A stretch of 64,000 nucleotides of DNA from Rhodopseudomonas palustris (GCF_003226555.1 NZ_QKQS01000042.1:80754-144753); one strand, 5' to 3'. Positions 47,620-59,355 are shown, counted from the first letter of the stretch. A program made the numbers and translations. Notes: generated from the sequence alone by a model not told the origin.

Positions 47620-50600
47620 ATGTCGACTTCCAAAACCCCGATCGCCGATCGTCTTCGTGCCCTCGCCGCCGAGCGCATCCTTGTGCTCGACGGCGCGATG
47701 GGGACGATGATCCAGCAGTTGCAGCTCGACGAGGCTGCGTTTCGCGGGATGCGGTTCAAGGACTTCCACCGCGACCTGCGCGGCAACAACGATCTGTTGA
47801 TCCTGACCCAGCCACAGGCGATCGAGGACATTCACGCGCAGTATCTGCGCGCCGGGGCCGACATCGTCGCCACCAACACCTTCTCCTCGACCTCGATCGC
47901 CCAGGCCGACTACGACATGTCGGAGCTGGCCTACGAGATGAGCCGCGACGGCGCCCGCCTCGCCCGCAATGCCGCCGCCAAGGTCGAAGCCGAAGACGGC
48001 AAGCCGCGCTTCGTCGCCGGCGCCATCGGCCCGACCAACCGCACCGCCTCGATCTCGCCCGACGTCGCCAATCCCGGCTACCGCGCGGTGACGTTCGACG
48101 ATCTGCGCATCGCCTATAGCGAGCAGATCAACGGCCTGCTCGACGGCGGCGCCGACATCCTGCTGCTCGAAACCATCTTCGATACGCTCAACGCCAAAGC
48201 GGCGCTGTATGCGATCGCCGAGATCACCGAAGCCCGCGGCATCGACGTGCCGGTGATGATCTCCGGCACCATCACCGACAAATCCGGCCGCCTGCTGTCG
48301 GGCCAGATGCCGGAAGCGTTCTGGAATTCGGTGCGGCACGCGGCGCCGCTGACCATCGGTTTCAACTGCGCGCTCGGCGCCAAGGATCTGCGCGCCCACA
48401 TCGCCGATATCGGCCGCGTCGCCGATACGCTGGTCTGTGCCTATCCCAATGCCGGCCTGCCCAACGAATTCGGCCAATACGACGAGACCCCGGAGTACAT
48501 GGCCTCGCTGGTCGGCGAATTCGCCGAAGCCGGTCTCGTCAACATCGTCGGCGGCTGCTGCGGCACCACCCCGGCGCACATCAAGGCGATCGCCGAAGCC
48601 GTCGCCTCGCACAAGCCGCGCGTGATCCCGACGATCGAGCCGCGGCTGCGGCTATCCGGGCTCGAGCCGTTCGAGCTGACCAAGGACATTCCGTTCGTCA
48701 ATGTCGGCGAGCGCACCAACGTCACCGGCTCGGCGAAATTCCGCAAACTGATTACTGCCGGCGACTACGCCGCCGCGCTGCAGGTGGCACGCGACCAGGT
48801 CGAGAACGGCGCCCAGATCATCGACGTCAACATGGACGAAGGGCTTCTCGATTCCGAAGCCGCGATGGTCACCTTCCTCAATCTCGTCGCCGCCGAGCCG
48901 GACATCGCCAAGGTGCCGGTGATGGTGGACTCATCGAAGTTCAACGTGATCGAGGCCGGTCTGAAGTGCCTGCAGGGCAAGCCGGTGGTGAATTCTATCT
49001 CGCTCAAGGAGGGCGAGGACAAGTTCCTGCATGAAGCCAGGATCGCGCGCCGGCACGGCGCCGCGGTCGTAGTGATGGCGTTCGACGAGACCGGCCAGGC
49101 CGACACCTACGCGCGCAAGACCGAGATCTGCAAGCGCGCCTACGACATCCTGGTCGACCGCGTCGGCTTCCCGCCGGAAGACATCATCTTCGATCCGAAC
49201 ATTTTTGCGATCGCCACCGGGCTCGAGGAACACAACAATTACGGCGTCGACTTCATCGAGGCGACGCGCTGGATCCGCCAAAACCTGCCGCACGCCCACA
49301 TCTCCGGCGGCGTCTCCAATCTGTCGTTCTCGTTCCGCGGCAACGAGCCGGTGCGCGAAGCGATGCACTCGGTGTTCCTGTATCACGCCATCAAGGCGGG
49401 CATGGACATGGGCATCGTCAACGCCGGGCAGATGATCGTCTATGACGACATCGATCCCGAGCTGCGCCAGGTGTGCGAGGATGTCATCCTCAACCGTGAT
49501 CCCGGCGCCTCCGAACGTCTGCTGGCGCTCGCCGACAAATATCGCGGCCAAGGCAAGCAGCAGAAGGAACAGGACCTCGCCTGGCGTTCGTGGCCGGTCG
49601 AGCAGCGGCTCAGCCACGCGCTGGTGCACGGCATCACCGAGTTCATCGAGCTTGATACCGAGGAAGCGCGTGCCAAGGCGGAGCGGCCGCTGCACGTCAT
49701 CGAAGGTCCGCTGATGGCCGGCATGAACGTGGTCGGCGACCTGTTCGGCGACGGCAAGATGTTTCTGCCGCAGGTGGTGAAGTCGGCCCGCGTGATGAAG
49801 CAGGCGGTCGCCTATCTGATGCCGTTCATGGAAGAGGAGAAGGCGCGCAATCTCGCCGCCGGCACCGACACCGGCGAACGCGCCTCCGCCGGCAAGATCG
49901 TGCTCGCCACCGTCAAGGGCGACGTCCACGATATCGGCAAGAACATCGTCGGCATCGTGCTCCAGTGCAACAATTTCGAGGTGATCGACCTCGGCGTGAT
50001 GGTGCCGGCCGCCAAGATCATCGAGACGGCGAAGGCCGAGAACGCCGACATCGTCGGCCTCTCCGGCCTGATCACGCCGTCGCTGGATGAAATGAGCTTC
50101 CTCGCCGGCGAGCTGCAGCGCAACGGCATGACCACGCCGCTGCTGATCGGCGGCGCGACGACGAGCCGCGTCCACACCGCGGTGAAGATCGACCCCGCCT
50201 ACCCGGCCGGCAGCGTGGTCCACGTCAACGACGCCAGCCGTGCGGTCGGCGTCGCCTCCTCGCTGCTGTCGCGCGAGCGCGGGCCGGCCTACGCGGCGGA
50301 GATCCGCGCCGACTACGCCAAGATCTCGGCGGCGCATCATCGCGCCCAGGCCGACAAGAAGCGGCTGACGCTCGCCGCCGCCCGCGCCAACGCCACCAAG
50401 ATCGATTGGGCCGCGACCAAGCCGGTGAAGCCGTCCTTCATCGGCACGCGGAGCTTCAGCGGCTATTCGCTGGCGGAGCTCGCCGAATACATCGACTGGA
50501 CGCCGTTCTTCCAGGCCTGGGAGCTCGCCGGGCGCTTCCCTGCGATCCTCGACGACAGCGTGGTCGGCGAGGCGGCGCGGCCTCTCTATGCCGACGCCCG

Positions 50601-51492
50601 CAAGATGCTGGAGCGTATCGTCAATGAGAACTGGTTCACCGCCAAGGCGACGATCGGCTTCTGGCCGGCGAACGCGCAAGGCGACGACATCCTGGTCTAT
50701 GCGGACGAGGCCCGCACCTCGCCGATCGCCACGCTGCACACGCTGCGCCAGCAGCTCGACAAGCGCGAAGGCCGCGCCAACGCCGCGCTGAGCGACTTCA
50801 TCGCGCCGGTTGCGAGCGGTGTCGCCGACTATATCGGCGGCTTCGTCGTCACCGCCGGCATCGGCGAGGATTTGATCGCCGACAAGTTCAAGGCCGAACA
50901 CGACGACTATTCGTCGATCATGGTCAAGGCGCTGGCCGACCGCCTCGCCGAAGCCTTCGCCGAACGGATGCACGCCCGCGTCCGCCGCGAATTCTGGGGC
51001 TACGCGCCGGACGAGACCCTGTCGGCCCAGGATCTGATCCTCGAGAAGTATCAGGGCATCCGCCCGGCGCCCGGCTATCCGGCCCAGCCCGATCACACCG
51101 AGAAGGCCACGCTGTTCGATCTGCTCGACGCCGAAGCCTCCGCCGGCGTGACGCTGACCGAGAGCTTTGCGATGTGGCCCGGCTCGTCGGTGTCGGGGCT
51201 GTATTTCAGCCATCCGCAGAGCGCCTATTTCGGCGTCGGCAAGATCGAGCGCGATCAGGTCGAAGACTATGCCGCGCGAAAAGGCTGGGACGTCGCCACC
51301 GCCGAACGCTGGCTGGCTCCGGTGCTGAACTACATTCCGGCGCGCACCACCGACGAAACCGGCATGCCGCTGCTGGCGCCGCAGGCCGCCGCGCCGCTCT
51401 CCGCCGACGACGCCGCGCTGGCCTCGCACCCCGAGGGCTGCAACTGCGCGGTGCATCTCGCCTGGCGCAAGTCGAAGGTCACGGCGAAGTAA
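47620..51492 (+). CDS. metH: Cobalamin-dependent methionine synthase
   Basis: 1290 residues from ATG 47620 ([20 protein letters not shown]). Domains in order: homocysteine-binding (1-325, zinc cysteines in GFNCALGA and GGCCGTTP), pterin-binding (355-615, [15 protein letters not shown]), B12 cap (650-745), B12-binding (750-890, with [11 protein letters not shown] carrying the cobalt-ligand His), and AdoMet reactivation (905-1230, [15 protein letters not shown]). Uses 5-methyl-THF to methylate homocysteine. No good ribosome site is visible: the family A repeat ends just before the start, so the insertion may have replaced the native leader. A 113-codon open extension upstream is not part of the family. 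Confidence 0.96.
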   Translation: MSTSKTPIADRLRALAAERILVLDGAMGTMIQQLQLDEAAFRGMRFKDFHRDLRGNNDLLILTQPQAIEDIHAQYLRAGADIVATNTFSSTSIAQADYDMSELAYEMSRDGARLARNAAAKVEAEDGKPRFVAGAIGPTNRTASISPDVANPGYRAVTFDDLRIAYSEQINGLLDGGADILLLETIFDTLNAKAALYAIAEITEARGIDVPVMISGTITDKSGRLLSGQMPEAFWNSVRHAAPLTIGFNCALGAKDLRAHIADIGRVADTLVCAYPNAGLPNEFGQYDETPEYMASLVGEFAEAGLVNIVGGCCGTTPAHIKAIAEAVASHKPRVIPTIEPRLRLSGLEPFELTKDIPFVNVGERTNVTGSAKFRKLITAGDYAAALQVARDQVENGAQIIDVNMDEGLLDSEAAMVTFLNLVAAEPDIAKVPVMVDSSKFNVIEAGLKCLQGKPVVNSISLKEGEDKFLHEARIARRHGAAVVVMAFDETGQADTYARKTEICKRAYDILVDRVGFPPEDIIFDPNIFAIATGLEEHNNYGVDFIEATRWIRQNLPHAHISGGVSNLSFSFRGNEPVREAMHSVFLYHAIKAGMDMGIVNAGQMIVYDDIDPELRQVCEDVILNRDPGASERLLALADKYRGQGKQQKEQDLAWRSWPVEQRLSHALVHGITEFIELDTEEARAKAERPLHVIEGPLMAGMNVVGDLFGDGKMFLPQVVKSARVMKQAVAYLMPFMEEEKARNLAAGTDTGERASAGKIVLATVKGDVHDIGKNIVGIVLQCNNFEVIDLGVMVPAAKIIETAKAENADIVGLSGLITPSLDEMSFLAGELQRNGMTTPLLIGGATTSRVHTAVKIDPAYPAGSVVHVNDASRAVGVASSLLSRERGPAYAAEIRADYAKISAAHHRAQADKKRLTLAAARANATKIDWAATKPVKPSFIGTRSFSGYSLAELAEYIDWTPFFQAWELAGRFPAILDDSVVGEAARPLYADARKMLERIVNENWFTAKATIGFWPANAQGDDILVYADEARTSPIATLHTLRQQLDKREGRANAALSDFIAPVASGVADYIGGFVVTAGIGEDLIADKFKAEHDDYSSIMVKALADRLAEAFAERMHARVRREFWGYAPDETLSAQDLILEKYQGIRPAPGYPAQPDHTEKATLFDLLDAEASAGVTLTESFAMWPGSSVSGLYFSHPQSAYFGVGKIERDQVEDYAARKGWDVATAERWLAPVLNYIPARTTDETGMPLLAPQAAAPLSADDAALASHPEGCNCAVHLAWRKSKVTAK

Positions 51493-51527
51493 TTCGCCTT
51501 CCTATTCAGCGGGCGTTTACCCACAAT

Positions 51528-51642
51528 CGTCGTCCCCCGCGCAGGCGGGGGACCCAGTATTCCAGAGCGTTGTTAGTAAGCGGTCGGCAGAGCAACCTAC
51601 GCACTGGAATACTGGGTCGTCCGGTCGAGCCGGACGATGACG
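51528..51642. repeat. REPIN-like palindromic doublet, family D
   Basis: Left arm CGTCGTCCCCCGCGCAGGCG with GGGGGACCCAGTATTCCAG; right arm CTGGAATACTGGGTCGTCCG with CCGGACGATGACG. Second copy of the 10607-10711 element. It follows the metH stop and may serve as its terminator. Confidence 0.78.
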
Positions 51643-52188
51643 GCGGAAGGTGAAACGACCGCTCTGCTCGACCGCGCCCATCGCTTTCAAAATGTCAAAC
51701 AGCCACGCAGCTACGTTCTCGCGGCTCCAACGAGCCCGAGCTATGCGCCCGTCGTCGTCACGACGAGGGGCGGGGGCGCGCCGCGCGGCGCAAAGTCGGT
51801 GGTTGGTCGCGATGGCTTGCGATCCATCGCGCATCGCCTTACGGCGCGCCCACCAGCGGCGATCTTTTGGCATCGGGACCGTTCTTCCGGGCGCGGGGAG
51901 CACGGGGATTTCTCCCGCCTCGTTCCGTCCCGTCCAGCCTCGCACTGGGCAGCCGCTCATAGTAGCGGCGGCATAGCAGTTTGCTTTGCGCAAACTGCGT
52001 AAACTTGTTTGCGCTGACCTTCTGCCTCCCGGACGATCGGCTTGCGAGGCCGCTCGCGCAGGACGCCGCGTCGAGCCCGGCGCCGCTGCACCATGCAGCT
52101 TCGCCAAACCCTCACCGGCCGGTCTCCCAGCCGACGATCTGTCCCGCTTCCAAGCGCCCTCGAGAAGCGCCCCTCACGGACAGGACGA
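51643..52188 (-). ncRNA. Candidate unannotated transcript between metH and the chemoreceptor gene
   Basis: About 545 bases between two convergent stop codons with no recognisable protein gene, yet led by a near-consensus minus-strand promoter (52195-52222). Inside are TTTGCGCAAA and a larger inverted repeat GCGCAAA...TTTGCGC (51985-52012). A mini-ORF of 21 codons (GTG near 52173, ending QIVGWETGR) lies just after the predicted start. Long open frames here are high-GC artefacts of doubtful meaning. Could be a small RNA, a leader-peptide gene, or the remnant of a self-regulated gene. Confidence 0.35.
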
Positions 52189-52194
52189 TGCGGA

Positions 52195-52222
52195 CTATAG
52201 TCCTTGTAGGAATATTGTCAAG
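52195..52222 (-). promoter_or_regulatory. Near-consensus sigma-70 promoter with palindromic operator
   Basis: Minus strand: TTGACA (52222-52217), 16 bases, TATAGT (52200-52195). The -10 is embedded in a perfect 12-base palindrome GGACTATAGTCC (52193-52204), as in repressor-controlled promoters. It points away from the chemoreceptor gene into the unexplained interval toward metH. Confidence 0.6.
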
Positions 52223-52257
52223 AGATGATCCACGAACGCTTGCGGGTGCGCGACCGG

Positions 52258-54318
52258 TCAGGCTGCCCGCACCGTCGACAGGAACGTCGCGACCTGCTGC
52301 TGAAGGACGTTGCTGTCCCGTGACAGCGACTTGGCGGCCGACAGCACCTGGCCCGACGCGGAGCCGGTTTCCGCGGTGCCACGCTGAACTTCAACGATGT
52401 TGGACGACACGTCCTGCGTCCCCATCGCCGCCTGCTGAATGTTGCGCGAGATCTCCTGCGTGGCAGCGCCCTGCTGCTCGACCGCCGAGGCGATGGTCGA
52501 GGCGATCTCCGACATCTTCGCGATCGTGGCGCCGATCTCGCGGATCGCGAAAACCGACTGGTCGGTCGCCGACTGGATGCCGCTGATCTGCGCACTGATC
52601 TCGCCGGTGGCCTTGGCGGTCTGCTCGGCCAACGCCTTCACTTCCTGCGCCACCACAGCGAATCCCCGGCCCGCCTCGCCAGCGCGCGCCGCCTCGATGG
52701 TGGCGTTGAGCGCCAACAGATTGGTCTGTCCGGCGATGGTGTTGATCAGCTCGACGACGTCGCCGATGCGCGCGGCCGCCACCGACAATTCGCTGACCTG
52801 CGCGTTGGTGTTCTGCGCCTGGGCGACCGCCTCGTTGGCGATCCGCGCGGATTCCTGAACCTGGCGGCTGATCTCGTTGACCGACGACGCCATCTCCTCG
52901 GTCGCCGAGGCCACCGAATTGACATTGGTGGATGCTTCCTCGGACGCCGCTGCGACCGCGATGGAGACCGTCTGGGCGCGCTCCGCCGTCGCGGTCAGCG
53001 TCGTCGCCGACGCCTCAAGCTCGGTCGAGGCCGACGACACCGTCTGCACGATCTCACCGACCGCGCCCTCGAACTCGTCGGCCATCCGGATCATCTCCTG
53101 CTTGCGCGCCAGCGCCGCCTGACGATCCTGCTCGGCCTTGGCTTCGGCTTCCGCATGGGCCTTCTGCTCGGCCTTGACCTTGAAAGTCTCGACCGCCTGA
53201 GCCATGTCGCCGACCTCGTCGCCGCGGCCGAGGCCCGGCAGCACGACCGCAAAATTGCCGTCGGCGAGTTCGCGCATCCCGGCGCACAGCCCGATTACCG
53301 GTTTGGAGATGGCGCGGCCGATCAGCCAGGCGAGGACGACGCCGAGCACCAGGCTGCCGATCGCCAGCACCGCCACCAGCCGCTCGGTCGTGGCGATCAA
53401 ATCACTGGTCTCGTGCTCGATCTGCTTTTCCTCGGCGATGCCCGACGCCTTGATGGCTTCGGCGTCCGCGGTCACCTCCCGCGCCAGCTTGGTCATCTCG
53501 CCATTGCCGAGCAGCTCGATCTCATGGGCGTTGTGTGCGGCCTGATGATACGCTTCCGAATATTTCTCGACGTTGCCATTGACGTCGGCGAACAGGGTGC
53601 GGACGTCGGCATCGACGATCGACGCGGAGAACGCCACCAACGCTTGCTTGAGCTCCGCCAGCGCCTTCTCGGCGCCGTCGGCCGAGCTCTGTTCGTGGCG
53701 GCCGAGCAGCTTGTTGACGTTGAGGCGGACCAGCAGCAACTGCTTCAGCGCCTCGCCGGCCAGCACCATATTGTTCGAACTACCCGACTTGCTCACCGAG
53801 AGCGCCTGCATGTCTTCGATCTCGACGCGGGACTTCGCGCCGAGCGGATCGAGTACCTCGCGGACCAGTTTATCCTGCCCCTGCCGCAACGCGATCAGCT
53901 TGTCGAAATCGGCACTGTACTTCTTGAAGGCCTGATCCAGTTCGACCAGCTTCTGGTGACGCTCCGGATTGCCGGTCTCGGACAGGGCCCGCTGAATCTG
54001 CTGGGCGAGTGTAGCCTGTCGCTTCTTGGCTTCCTGCATCTCGGCTTCGCTGCCGGTCAGCGAATATTCGCGAACCAAGCGGCGATAGCCGACGAAGCCG
54101 CGCTCGATCTCGCGTGCCATGCCGACGACGCCGACGCGCTGATTGAACATCTGGAAGCCGTCGCTGACCTTGCTGAAGCCGCGATACGACATCGTCGCCA
54201 GCCCCGCCGTCAACGCCAGCACCACGGCGAAGCCCAGCATGACCTTGGTGTTGATGCGGCGGTTGGTGAAGAACCCGAACAGGCCGGAAGTTGCAGAGGG
54301 GGCTGAAGACATCGTCAT
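52258..54318 (-). CDS. Methyl-accepting chemotaxis protein
   Basis: 686 residues from ATG 54316-54318. First helix near 22-45 ([20 protein letters not shown]), a periplasmic four-helix-bundle-like sensor (about 50-300), second helix near 310-330, HAMP, then the signalling domain with the hairpin [42 protein letters not shown]. Passes ligand signals to CheA/CheW. No che genes nearby. A TTG-started extension to 54339 is not supported. Confidence 0.94.
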   Translation of the reverse strand: MTMSSAPSATSGLFGFFTNRRINTKVMLGFAVVLALTAGLATMSYRGFSKVSDGFQMFNQRVGVVGMAREIERGFVGYRRLVREYSLTGSEAEMQEAKKRQATLAQQIQRALSETGNPERHQKLVELDQAFKKYSADFDKLIALRQGQDKLVREVLDPLGAKSRVEIEDMQALSVSKSGSSNNMVLAGEALKQLLLVRLNVNKLLGRHEQSSADGAEKALAELKQALVAFSASIVDADVRTLFADVNGNVEKYSEAYHQAAHNAHEIELLGNGEMTKLAREVTADAEAIKASGIAEEKQIEHETSDLIATTERLVAVLAIGSLVLGVVLAWLIGRAISKPVIGLCAGMRELADGNFAVVLPGLGRGDEVGDMAQAVETFKVKAEQKAHAEAEAKAEQDRQAALARKQEMIRMADEFEGAVGEIVQTVSSASTELEASATTLTATAERAQTVSIAVAAASEEASTNVNSVASATEEMASSVNEISRQVQESARIANEAVAQAQNTNAQVSELSVAAARIGDVVELINTIAGQTNLLALNATIEAARAGEAGRGFAVVAQEVKALAEQTAKATGEISAQISGIQSATDQSVFAIREIGATIAKMSEIASTIASAVEQQGAATQEISRNIQQAAMGTQDVSSNIVEVQRGTAETGSASGQVLSAAKSLSRDSNVLQQQVATFLSTVRAA

Positions 54319-54348
54319 GACCTTAGTGTCTAACCTCAATCGGGCGGA

Positions 54349-55116
54349 TCAGGAGGCGTCGATCAGGAAGCGACGGTTGCGCCGCTGCACCGGTCGCGCA
54401 TTGTTCGGAAACAGCGCCGCGAAACGCTGGATCTGGGCCGGAGACAGTTCGATCGGCTCCTTGAACACCGTCCAGGTCAGCCCCTCCGAACACGGCGGCG
54501 TGGTGAGCGAGCCCATGTAGCGGAAGAAGCCGCCGCTCTTTGGCAACACCGCGGCCGGATCGATCGTGCCATCCGCCCGCAGTTCGGCGCCGGCCTTCGC
54601 CGGAAGCTGATCGAACACGCCCTTGAGCGCCGCGTTCTCTGCGCCGGGGCGGATCAACACGCCGGTCACCGCCAGCGTTCCGCTCGCGGATTTGTGGACG
54701 AAATGGCATTCCATCTCGAACCGCTTGCCGGCCATCAGATGCTCGCTCGGATGATGGAAATGAAACTGCAGCAGCTCGTAGCGCACACCGTCGACGACGC
54801 AGGAGGAGCCGGGCTCGGCGTTGATCTGAATGGTGTGCCCGTTATTGACGATGCGCAGCGGCATCGGCTTGTAGTCGTGCTGCGCGACCCCCGGCTCGCC
54901 CCTGATGCCGCCGGCCAGATCGATCGGGGTCTGCTCGGAGCCGAGCTGGCAGACCTTGTAGTCGGACTGCAGATCGCCCCATTTCTCGGGGGCGCCTTCG
55001 CCCTCGTACCCCCAGTGCACGCCGTGACTGGCTCCGTCGGCGAAGCTCGCGCCCGCGGCGGCGCAGCAGCCGCATGCCAAGAAGCCCTTCAGAAGCGACC
55101 TGCGATTGATCGACAT
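54349..55116 (-). CDS. Periplasmic alpha-type carbonic anhydrase
   Basis: 255 residues. Tat signal (NRRSLLKGFLACGCCAAAGA), then alpha-CA: HWGYEG..APEKWGDL, SEQTPIDL, zinc ligands His119 and His121 in LLQFHFHHPSEH and His138 in ECHFVH, and SLTTPPCSEGLTW. Interconverts CO2 and bicarbonate outside the cytoplasm. ATG 55114-55116 fits the twin-arginine signal. Thirty bases before the chemoreceptor gene in the same direction, so they may share a message. Confidence 0.93.
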   Translation of the reverse strand: MSINRRSLLKGFLACGCCAAAGASFADGASHGVHWGYEGEGAPEKWGDLQSDYKVCQLGSEQTPIDLAGGIRGEPGVAQHDYKPMPLRIVNNGHTIQINAEPGSSCVVDGVRYELLQFHFHHPSEHLMAGKRFEMECHFVHKSASGTLAVTGVLIRPGAENAALKGVFDQLPAKAGAELRADGTIDPAAVLPKSGGFFRYMGSLTTPPCSEGLTWTVFKEPIELSPAQIQRFAALFPNNARPVQRRNRRFLIDAS

Positions 55117-55541
55117 GTGCAATGCCCTCGATATTGACGCCGGATCTGCGCGACCATCGCGCGTGCCGGCGCCGTGCTTCTAGTTTTTGAACAGCCGACC
55201 GCTCAACGCGTAGTTCTACCGGAACGGCCCGCAAGCTGACGGCATCGTTAAACGCTCGCCCGGGCTCACCTACGAAATTCCGCGACCCGATTTCATCGAT
55301 CTTAGGAATTCCGCCGATGCGGCGACGCGCGCGATCGAATCGCCGCTCCGCCCCCGAACGACGCGAGAGTTCCATGCGGGAACTAACAATCCGTTTGTCT
55401 AATTGCGCACCATCCGCCGACGGCCGCCCGCACGATTACGTAGCACCTCGTACAACTACGCATCGGCCGCGATGATGACGCGTCGCTTAGCACCGGTGAG
55501 GATCGTCGTGAGGATCGCGGCGGACGAGGGTCCGCTCGCTG
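55117..55541. other. Upstream region of the carbonic anhydrase gene
   Basis: About 425 bases, somewhat lower in GC near 55190-55450, presumably the carbonic anhydrase promoter. I see no gene, terminator or repeat that I can support before the family B doublet at 55542. Confidence 0.4.
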
Positions 55542-55690
55542 CGTCATTCCGGGCGCACGCAGCGCCAGCCCGGAATCCATCATCACCGCTGGTGATGGAC
55601 TGACAATCTCGTTCCGCGCATCATCGCAGCCGACAGCAAACGGATTATGGATTCCGGACTTGCGCGCAACGGCGCGCAATCCGGAATGAC
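55542..55690. repeat. REPIN-like palindromic doublet, family B
   Basis: Left arm GTCATTCCGGGCGCACGCAG with CGCCAGCCCGGAATCCAT; right arm ATGGATTCCGGACTTGCGCG with CGCAATCCGGAATGAC, about 60 bases apart. Fourth-longest of the window's B copies; it follows the glpK end by about 110 bases. Confidence 0.75.
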
Positions 55691-55798
55691 GAACGAGAGG
55701 CTTGCGACGCGGTCACAGGAGCTTCGTAAAACGGCTGAACCCAGCGAAACCCATTGCCTGCATCAGCCTCTTAAATTCGTGCTTACGAGGCCCCGGCC

Positions 55799-57301
55799 TC
55801 ACTCCCCCTCATCCGTCGCCAGCAGTCCCTTCACCGCACGCGCCCAGCCTGCGAGCTTGCGCTCCCGCGTCGCCGCGCTCATTGCGGGGCGGAAGCGGTG
55901 GTCGAGGCGCCAGTTGTCGGCAAATTTTTGCGGTTCGGGGAAGACGCCGGCGCTGAGGCCGGCGAGGTACGCGGCACCGAGGGCGGTGGTTTCCTGGATC
56001 ACGGGACGGTCGACCGGCGCGTCCAAGAGATCGGCGAGGCGCTGCATGGTCCAGTCGGAGGCGGTCATGCCGCCGTCGACGCGGAGCACGGTGGTGGCGG
56101 CGTCGGCGTCCGGCCAGTCGGCGCGCATCGCCGCCCACAGGTCGAAGGTCTGGTAGCACACGCTCTCCAGCGCGGCGTGGGCGAGTTCGGCCGGGCCGGT
56201 GTTGCGCGTCAGGCCGAACAGCGCGCCGCGCACCCGAGGATTCCAATACGGCGCGCCCATGCCGACGAACGCCGGCACCAAATACACGCTCTGCGCCGAA
56301 TCCGATTTGTCGGCGAGCGGCCCGGTCTCGGAGGCATGCTTGATCACGCCGAGGCCGTCGCGCAGCCACTGCACCGCGCTGCCGGCGACGAAGATCGAAC
56401 CTTCCAGCGCGTAGGTGCGTTTGCCATCGAGCTGATAGGCGACGGTGGTCAGCAGCTTGTTGTTCGACTTCACCGGCGTCGTGCCGGTGTTGAGCAGCGC
56501 GAAGCAGCCGGTGCCGTAGGTCGACTTGATCATGCCCGGCGTGAAGCAGGCTTGCCCGATGGTCGCCGCCTGCTGGTCGCCGGCGATGCCGCGGATGCTG
56601 ATCGCGCCGCCGAACAATTCCGGCACGCTGTCGCCGAAATGCGCCGAGGAATCCTTGACCTCCGGCAGCATCGAGCGCGGCACGCCGAGCAGCTTCAAGA
56701 GCTCGTCGTCCCAGGCGCCGTCGTGGATGTTGAACAGCAGCGTGCGCGAAGCATTGGTAGCGTCGGTGGCGTGGACCCTGCCGCCGGTCAGCCGCCACAG
56801 CAGATAGCAATCGACGGTGCCGAACTTCAGCTCGCCGCGCTCGGCGCGGGCGCGGGCGCCGGGGACGTTGTCGAGCAGCCAGGCGACCTTGGTGCCGGAG
56901 AAATACGGATCGATGATCAGCCCGGTCTTGGCGGTGATCATCGGCTCCAGCCCTTCGGCTTTCAGCCGGGTGCAGAACTCCGCGGTGCGGCGGTCCTGCC
57001 AGACGATGGCGCGGTGGATCGCTTGGCCGGAGACGGCGTCCCACACCACCACGGTCTCGCGCTGGTTGGTGATGCCGATCGCGGCGATGTCGGCGGCGGT
57101 GGCGCCGGCCTTGTCCATCGCGGCACGGCAGGTGGCGATGGTGGTCGCCCAGATGTCCTCGGGCTCGTGCTCGACCCAGCCGGAGGCCGGGAAATGCTGC
57201 GGGAATTCCTGCTGCGCGGAGGCCGCGATCGAAATGTCGGACCGAAACAGAATCGCCCGCGACGAGGTGGTGCCCTGATCGATGGCCATGACGAAAGGCA
57301 T
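55799..57301 (-). CDS. glpK: Glycerol kinase
   Basis: 500 residues from ATG 57299-57301 with GGGGAAGAA upstream. FGGY family: [73 protein letters not shown] and [18 protein letters not shown]. Phosphorylates glycerol to glycerol-3-phosphate. Neither glpF nor glpD is adjacent. Divergent from nasT with a 200-base gap. Confidence 0.95.
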   Translation of the reverse strand: MPFVMAIDQGTTSSRAILFRSDISIAASAQQEFPQHFPASGWVEHEPEDIWATTIATCRAAMDKAGATAADIAAIGITNQRETVVVWDAVSGQAIHRAIVWQDRRTAEFCTRLKAEGLEPMITAKTGLIIDPYFSGTKVAWLLDNVPGARARAERGELKFGTVDCYLLWRLTGGRVHATDATNASRTLLFNIHDGAWDDELLKLLGVPRSMLPEVKDSSAHFGDSVPELFGGAISIRGIAGDQQAATIGQACFTPGMIKSTYGTGCFALLNTGTTPVKSNNKLLTTVAYQLDGKRTYALEGSIFVAGSAVQWLRDGLGVIKHASETGPLADKSDSAQSVYLVPAFVGMGAPYWNPRVRGALFGLTRNTGPAELAHAALESVCYQTFDLWAAMRADWPDADAATTVLRVDGGMTASDWTMQRLADLLDAPVDRPVIQETTALGAAYLAGLSAGVFPEPQKFADNWRLDHRFRPAMSAATRERKLAGWARAVKGLLATDEGE

Positions 57302-57501
57302 CAGCGTTCTTCCCCGGAAGATGGATGACGACAACGGTTTTGCCCCACCCCACCCGATCGCGGTTTCGCCGTCAATATCGGGCGCCGGCGGCGCCCGGTT
57401 TGAACCTCGGGCGGCCCGCGCCGCACAATCAATCTGCTTCAATTGCCGACCGGGATATGGTTTGTGCTGCTATCCGCCTTCCACAGGTACCGCCGCCCGT
57501 G

Positions 57502-58086
57502 ATGGACCGCTCGCTCAAGATCGTCATCGTCGATGAGAACCCGGTGCGCGCCGCGATTCTCACCGAAGGCCTGCGCGAAGCCGGGATGACAGACATCACC
57601 CATCTCGAAGGCACCACCAACCTTCTGGCGCGGATCTACCAGATCGACCCGGACGTGATCCTGATCGACCTCGAGAACCCCAGCCGCGACATGCTGGAGC
57701 AGATGTTCCAGGTCAGCCGGATCGTGAAGCGGCCGATTGCGATGTTCGTCGACCAGAGCGACACCGCCTCGATCCAGGCCTCGGTCGATGCCGGCGTCTC
57801 CGCCTACATCGTCGACGGACTGAAGAAGGAGCGGATGAAGCACATCCTCGATCTGTGCATCTCGCGCTTCAATGCCTTCGCCAAGCTGGAAACCGAGCTG
57901 AGCAACGCCCGCTCGGCGCTGGAGGACCGCAAGGTGATCGACCGCGCCAAGGGCATCCTGATGAAGGCCAAGGGCCTCACCGAGGAGCAGGCCTACGTGC
58001 TGCTGCGCTCGACCGCGATGAACGAGAAGAAGAAGATCGCCGAGATCGCCCAGTCGGTGATCACGGCTTCGGAGATGCTGAAATGA
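57502..58086 (+). CDS. nasT: NasT-type ANTAR antitermination regulator
   Basis: 194 residues. Receiver-like N-terminus (SLKIVIVDENPVRAAILTEG, DVILIDLENPSRD with the Asp at the phospho-acceptor position) and a C-terminal ANTAR RNA-binding domain (about 130-190; VIDRAKGILMKAKGLTEEQAYVLLRSTAM). NasT binds paired hairpins in nitrate/nitrite operon leaders and prevents termination; NasS holds it when nitrate is absent. ATG 57502 gives the family N-terminus. A matching RNA target is visible 1.5 kb downstream. Overlaps nasS (ATGA). Confidence 0.93.
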   Translation: MDRSLKIVIVDENPVRAAILTEGLREAGMTDITHLEGTTNLLARIYQIDPDVILIDLENPSRDMLEQMFQVSRIVKRPIAMFVDQSDTASIQASVDAGVSAYIVDGLKKERMKHILDLCISRFNAFAKLETELSNARSALEDRKVIDRAKGILMKAKGLTEEQAYVLLRSTAMNEKKKIAEIAQSVITASEMLK

Positions 58087-59243
58087 GCGAACGGCTGCGC
58101 ATCGGATTCATCCCGCTGGTCGACGCCGCCGCGCTGATCGTCGCCGCCGACAAGGGCTTCTGTGCCGCCGAGGGACTCGACGTCGAGCTGGTGCGCGAGA
58201 TCTCCTGGGCCAATGTCCGCGACAAATTCAACATCGGGATGTTCGACGCCGCGCATCTGCTCGCGCCACTGGCGGTCGCCTCCAGCCTCGGCATCGGCCA
58301 CGTCAAGGTGCCGGTGATTTCCGGCTTCGGCCTCGGCGTCAACGGCAACGCCATCACGGTGTCGCCGGATCTGCACGCCGCGATCGTCGCGATGGCCGAC
58401 GGCGACGTCGCCGATCCGGTCGTCTCGGCACGCGCACTGGCGCGGGTCGTCGCCGAGCGCAAAGCCAAGGGCCACGAGCCGCTGACCTTCGGGATGACCT
58501 TCCCGTTCTCCAGCCACAATTACGATCTGCGGTTCTGGATGGGCGCCGGCGGCGTCGATCCGGACGAAGATTTGCGGCTGGTGGTGCTGCCGCCGCCGTT
58601 CATGGTGGAAAGTCTCGCCAGCAAACATCTCGACGGCTTCTGCGTCGGCGCGCCGTGGAATTCGGTGGCGATCGATCTTGGCATCGGCACCATCCTGCAT
58701 TTCACCAGCGAGCTGTTCCAGCGCGCCGCCGAGAAGATGCTGACGGTGCGGGCGAGCTGGGCCGCGCAGCATCCCGAGGTGCTGCAGGCTTTGATCCGCG
58801 CCCATGCCCGCGCCGCCGACTATATCGAAGACACCGCCAACCGCGACGAGGTCTGCGCGATCCTCACTGCACCGGGACGGATCGAAGTGACGCCGGAGCT
58901 GATTCGCCGCACGCTCGACGGCCGGCTGAAGGTCGCGGCGGACGGCACGATCCGCGCGACCGATCGCTATCTGCTGGTCGGGCGCGAAGCCGCGGCGCGG
59001 CCCGATCCGGTGCAGGGCGCCTGGAACTACGCGCAAATGGTGCGCTGGGGACAGGCGCCGCTGTCGGCCGATCTGCTCGCCGCCGCCAAGGCGGTGTTCC
59101 GGCCGGATCTGTATGACGCCGCAGTCGGCGCGGCTCCGGAATTGCCGGGCGCGCCCGCCGACGGCATCGGCGAATGCACCGGCGGCGCGTTCGATCCCGA
59201 CGACATCGCCGGCTATCTGCAGAAGCTGCAGATCAAACGCTGA
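58083..59243 (+). CDS. nasS: NasS-type nitrate/nitrite sensor (NrtA-like, cytosolic)
   Basis: 386 residues related to the nitrate-binding proteins NrtA/CmpA (LRIGFIPLVDAAALIVAADKGFCAAEGLDVELVREISWANVRDKF, FCVGAPWNSVAIDLGIG) but without any signal peptide, which marks NasS. Sequesters NasT; nitrate or nitrite releases it. Translationally coupled to nasT by four bases. Confidence 0.92.
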   Translation: MSERLRIGFIPLVDAAALIVAADKGFCAAEGLDVELVREISWANVRDKFNIGMFDAAHLLAPLAVASSLGIGHVKVPVISGFGLGVNGNAITVSPDLHAAIVAMADGDVADPVVSARALARVVAERKAKGHEPLTFGMTFPFSSHNYDLRFWMGAGGVDPDEDLRLVVLPPPFMVESLASKHLDGFCVGAPWNSVAIDLGIGTILHFTSELFQRAAEKMLTVRASWAAQHPEVLQALIRAHARAADYIEDTANRDEVCAILTAPGRIEVTPELIRRTLDGRLKVAADGTIRATDRYLLVGREAAARPDPVQGAWNYAQMVRWGQAPLSADLLAAAKAVFRPDLYDAAVGAAPELPGAPADGIGECTGGAFDPDDIAGYLQKLQIKR

Positions 59244-59258
59244 CAAGCAACCAGGCTG

Positions 59259-59355
59259 GTCATTCCGTGCGAGCGCCAGCGCGAACCCGGAATCTCGCTG
59301 GTGCCTGACAATCTCGGATTCCGGGCTAGTTCGCTGCCGCGCGCCCCGGAATGAC
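59259..59355. repeat. REPIN-like palindromic doublet, family B
   Basis: Left arm GTCATTCCGTGCGAGCGCCAG with CGAACCCGGAATCTC; right arm GGATTCCGGGC...GCCCCGGAATGAC. Sits 15 bases after the nasS stop and probably ends that message. Confidence 0.72.

Noticed and set aside
48931..51456. 841-codon open frame on the minus strand
   Set aside because: Antisense shadow of metH.
51517..52107. 196-codon minus-strand frame between metH and the chemoreceptor gene as a protein gene
   Set aside because: Runs through the family D repeat, is Arg/Ala/Pro-rich with no recognisable fold, and begins at a TTG; treated as possible noncoding transcript instead.
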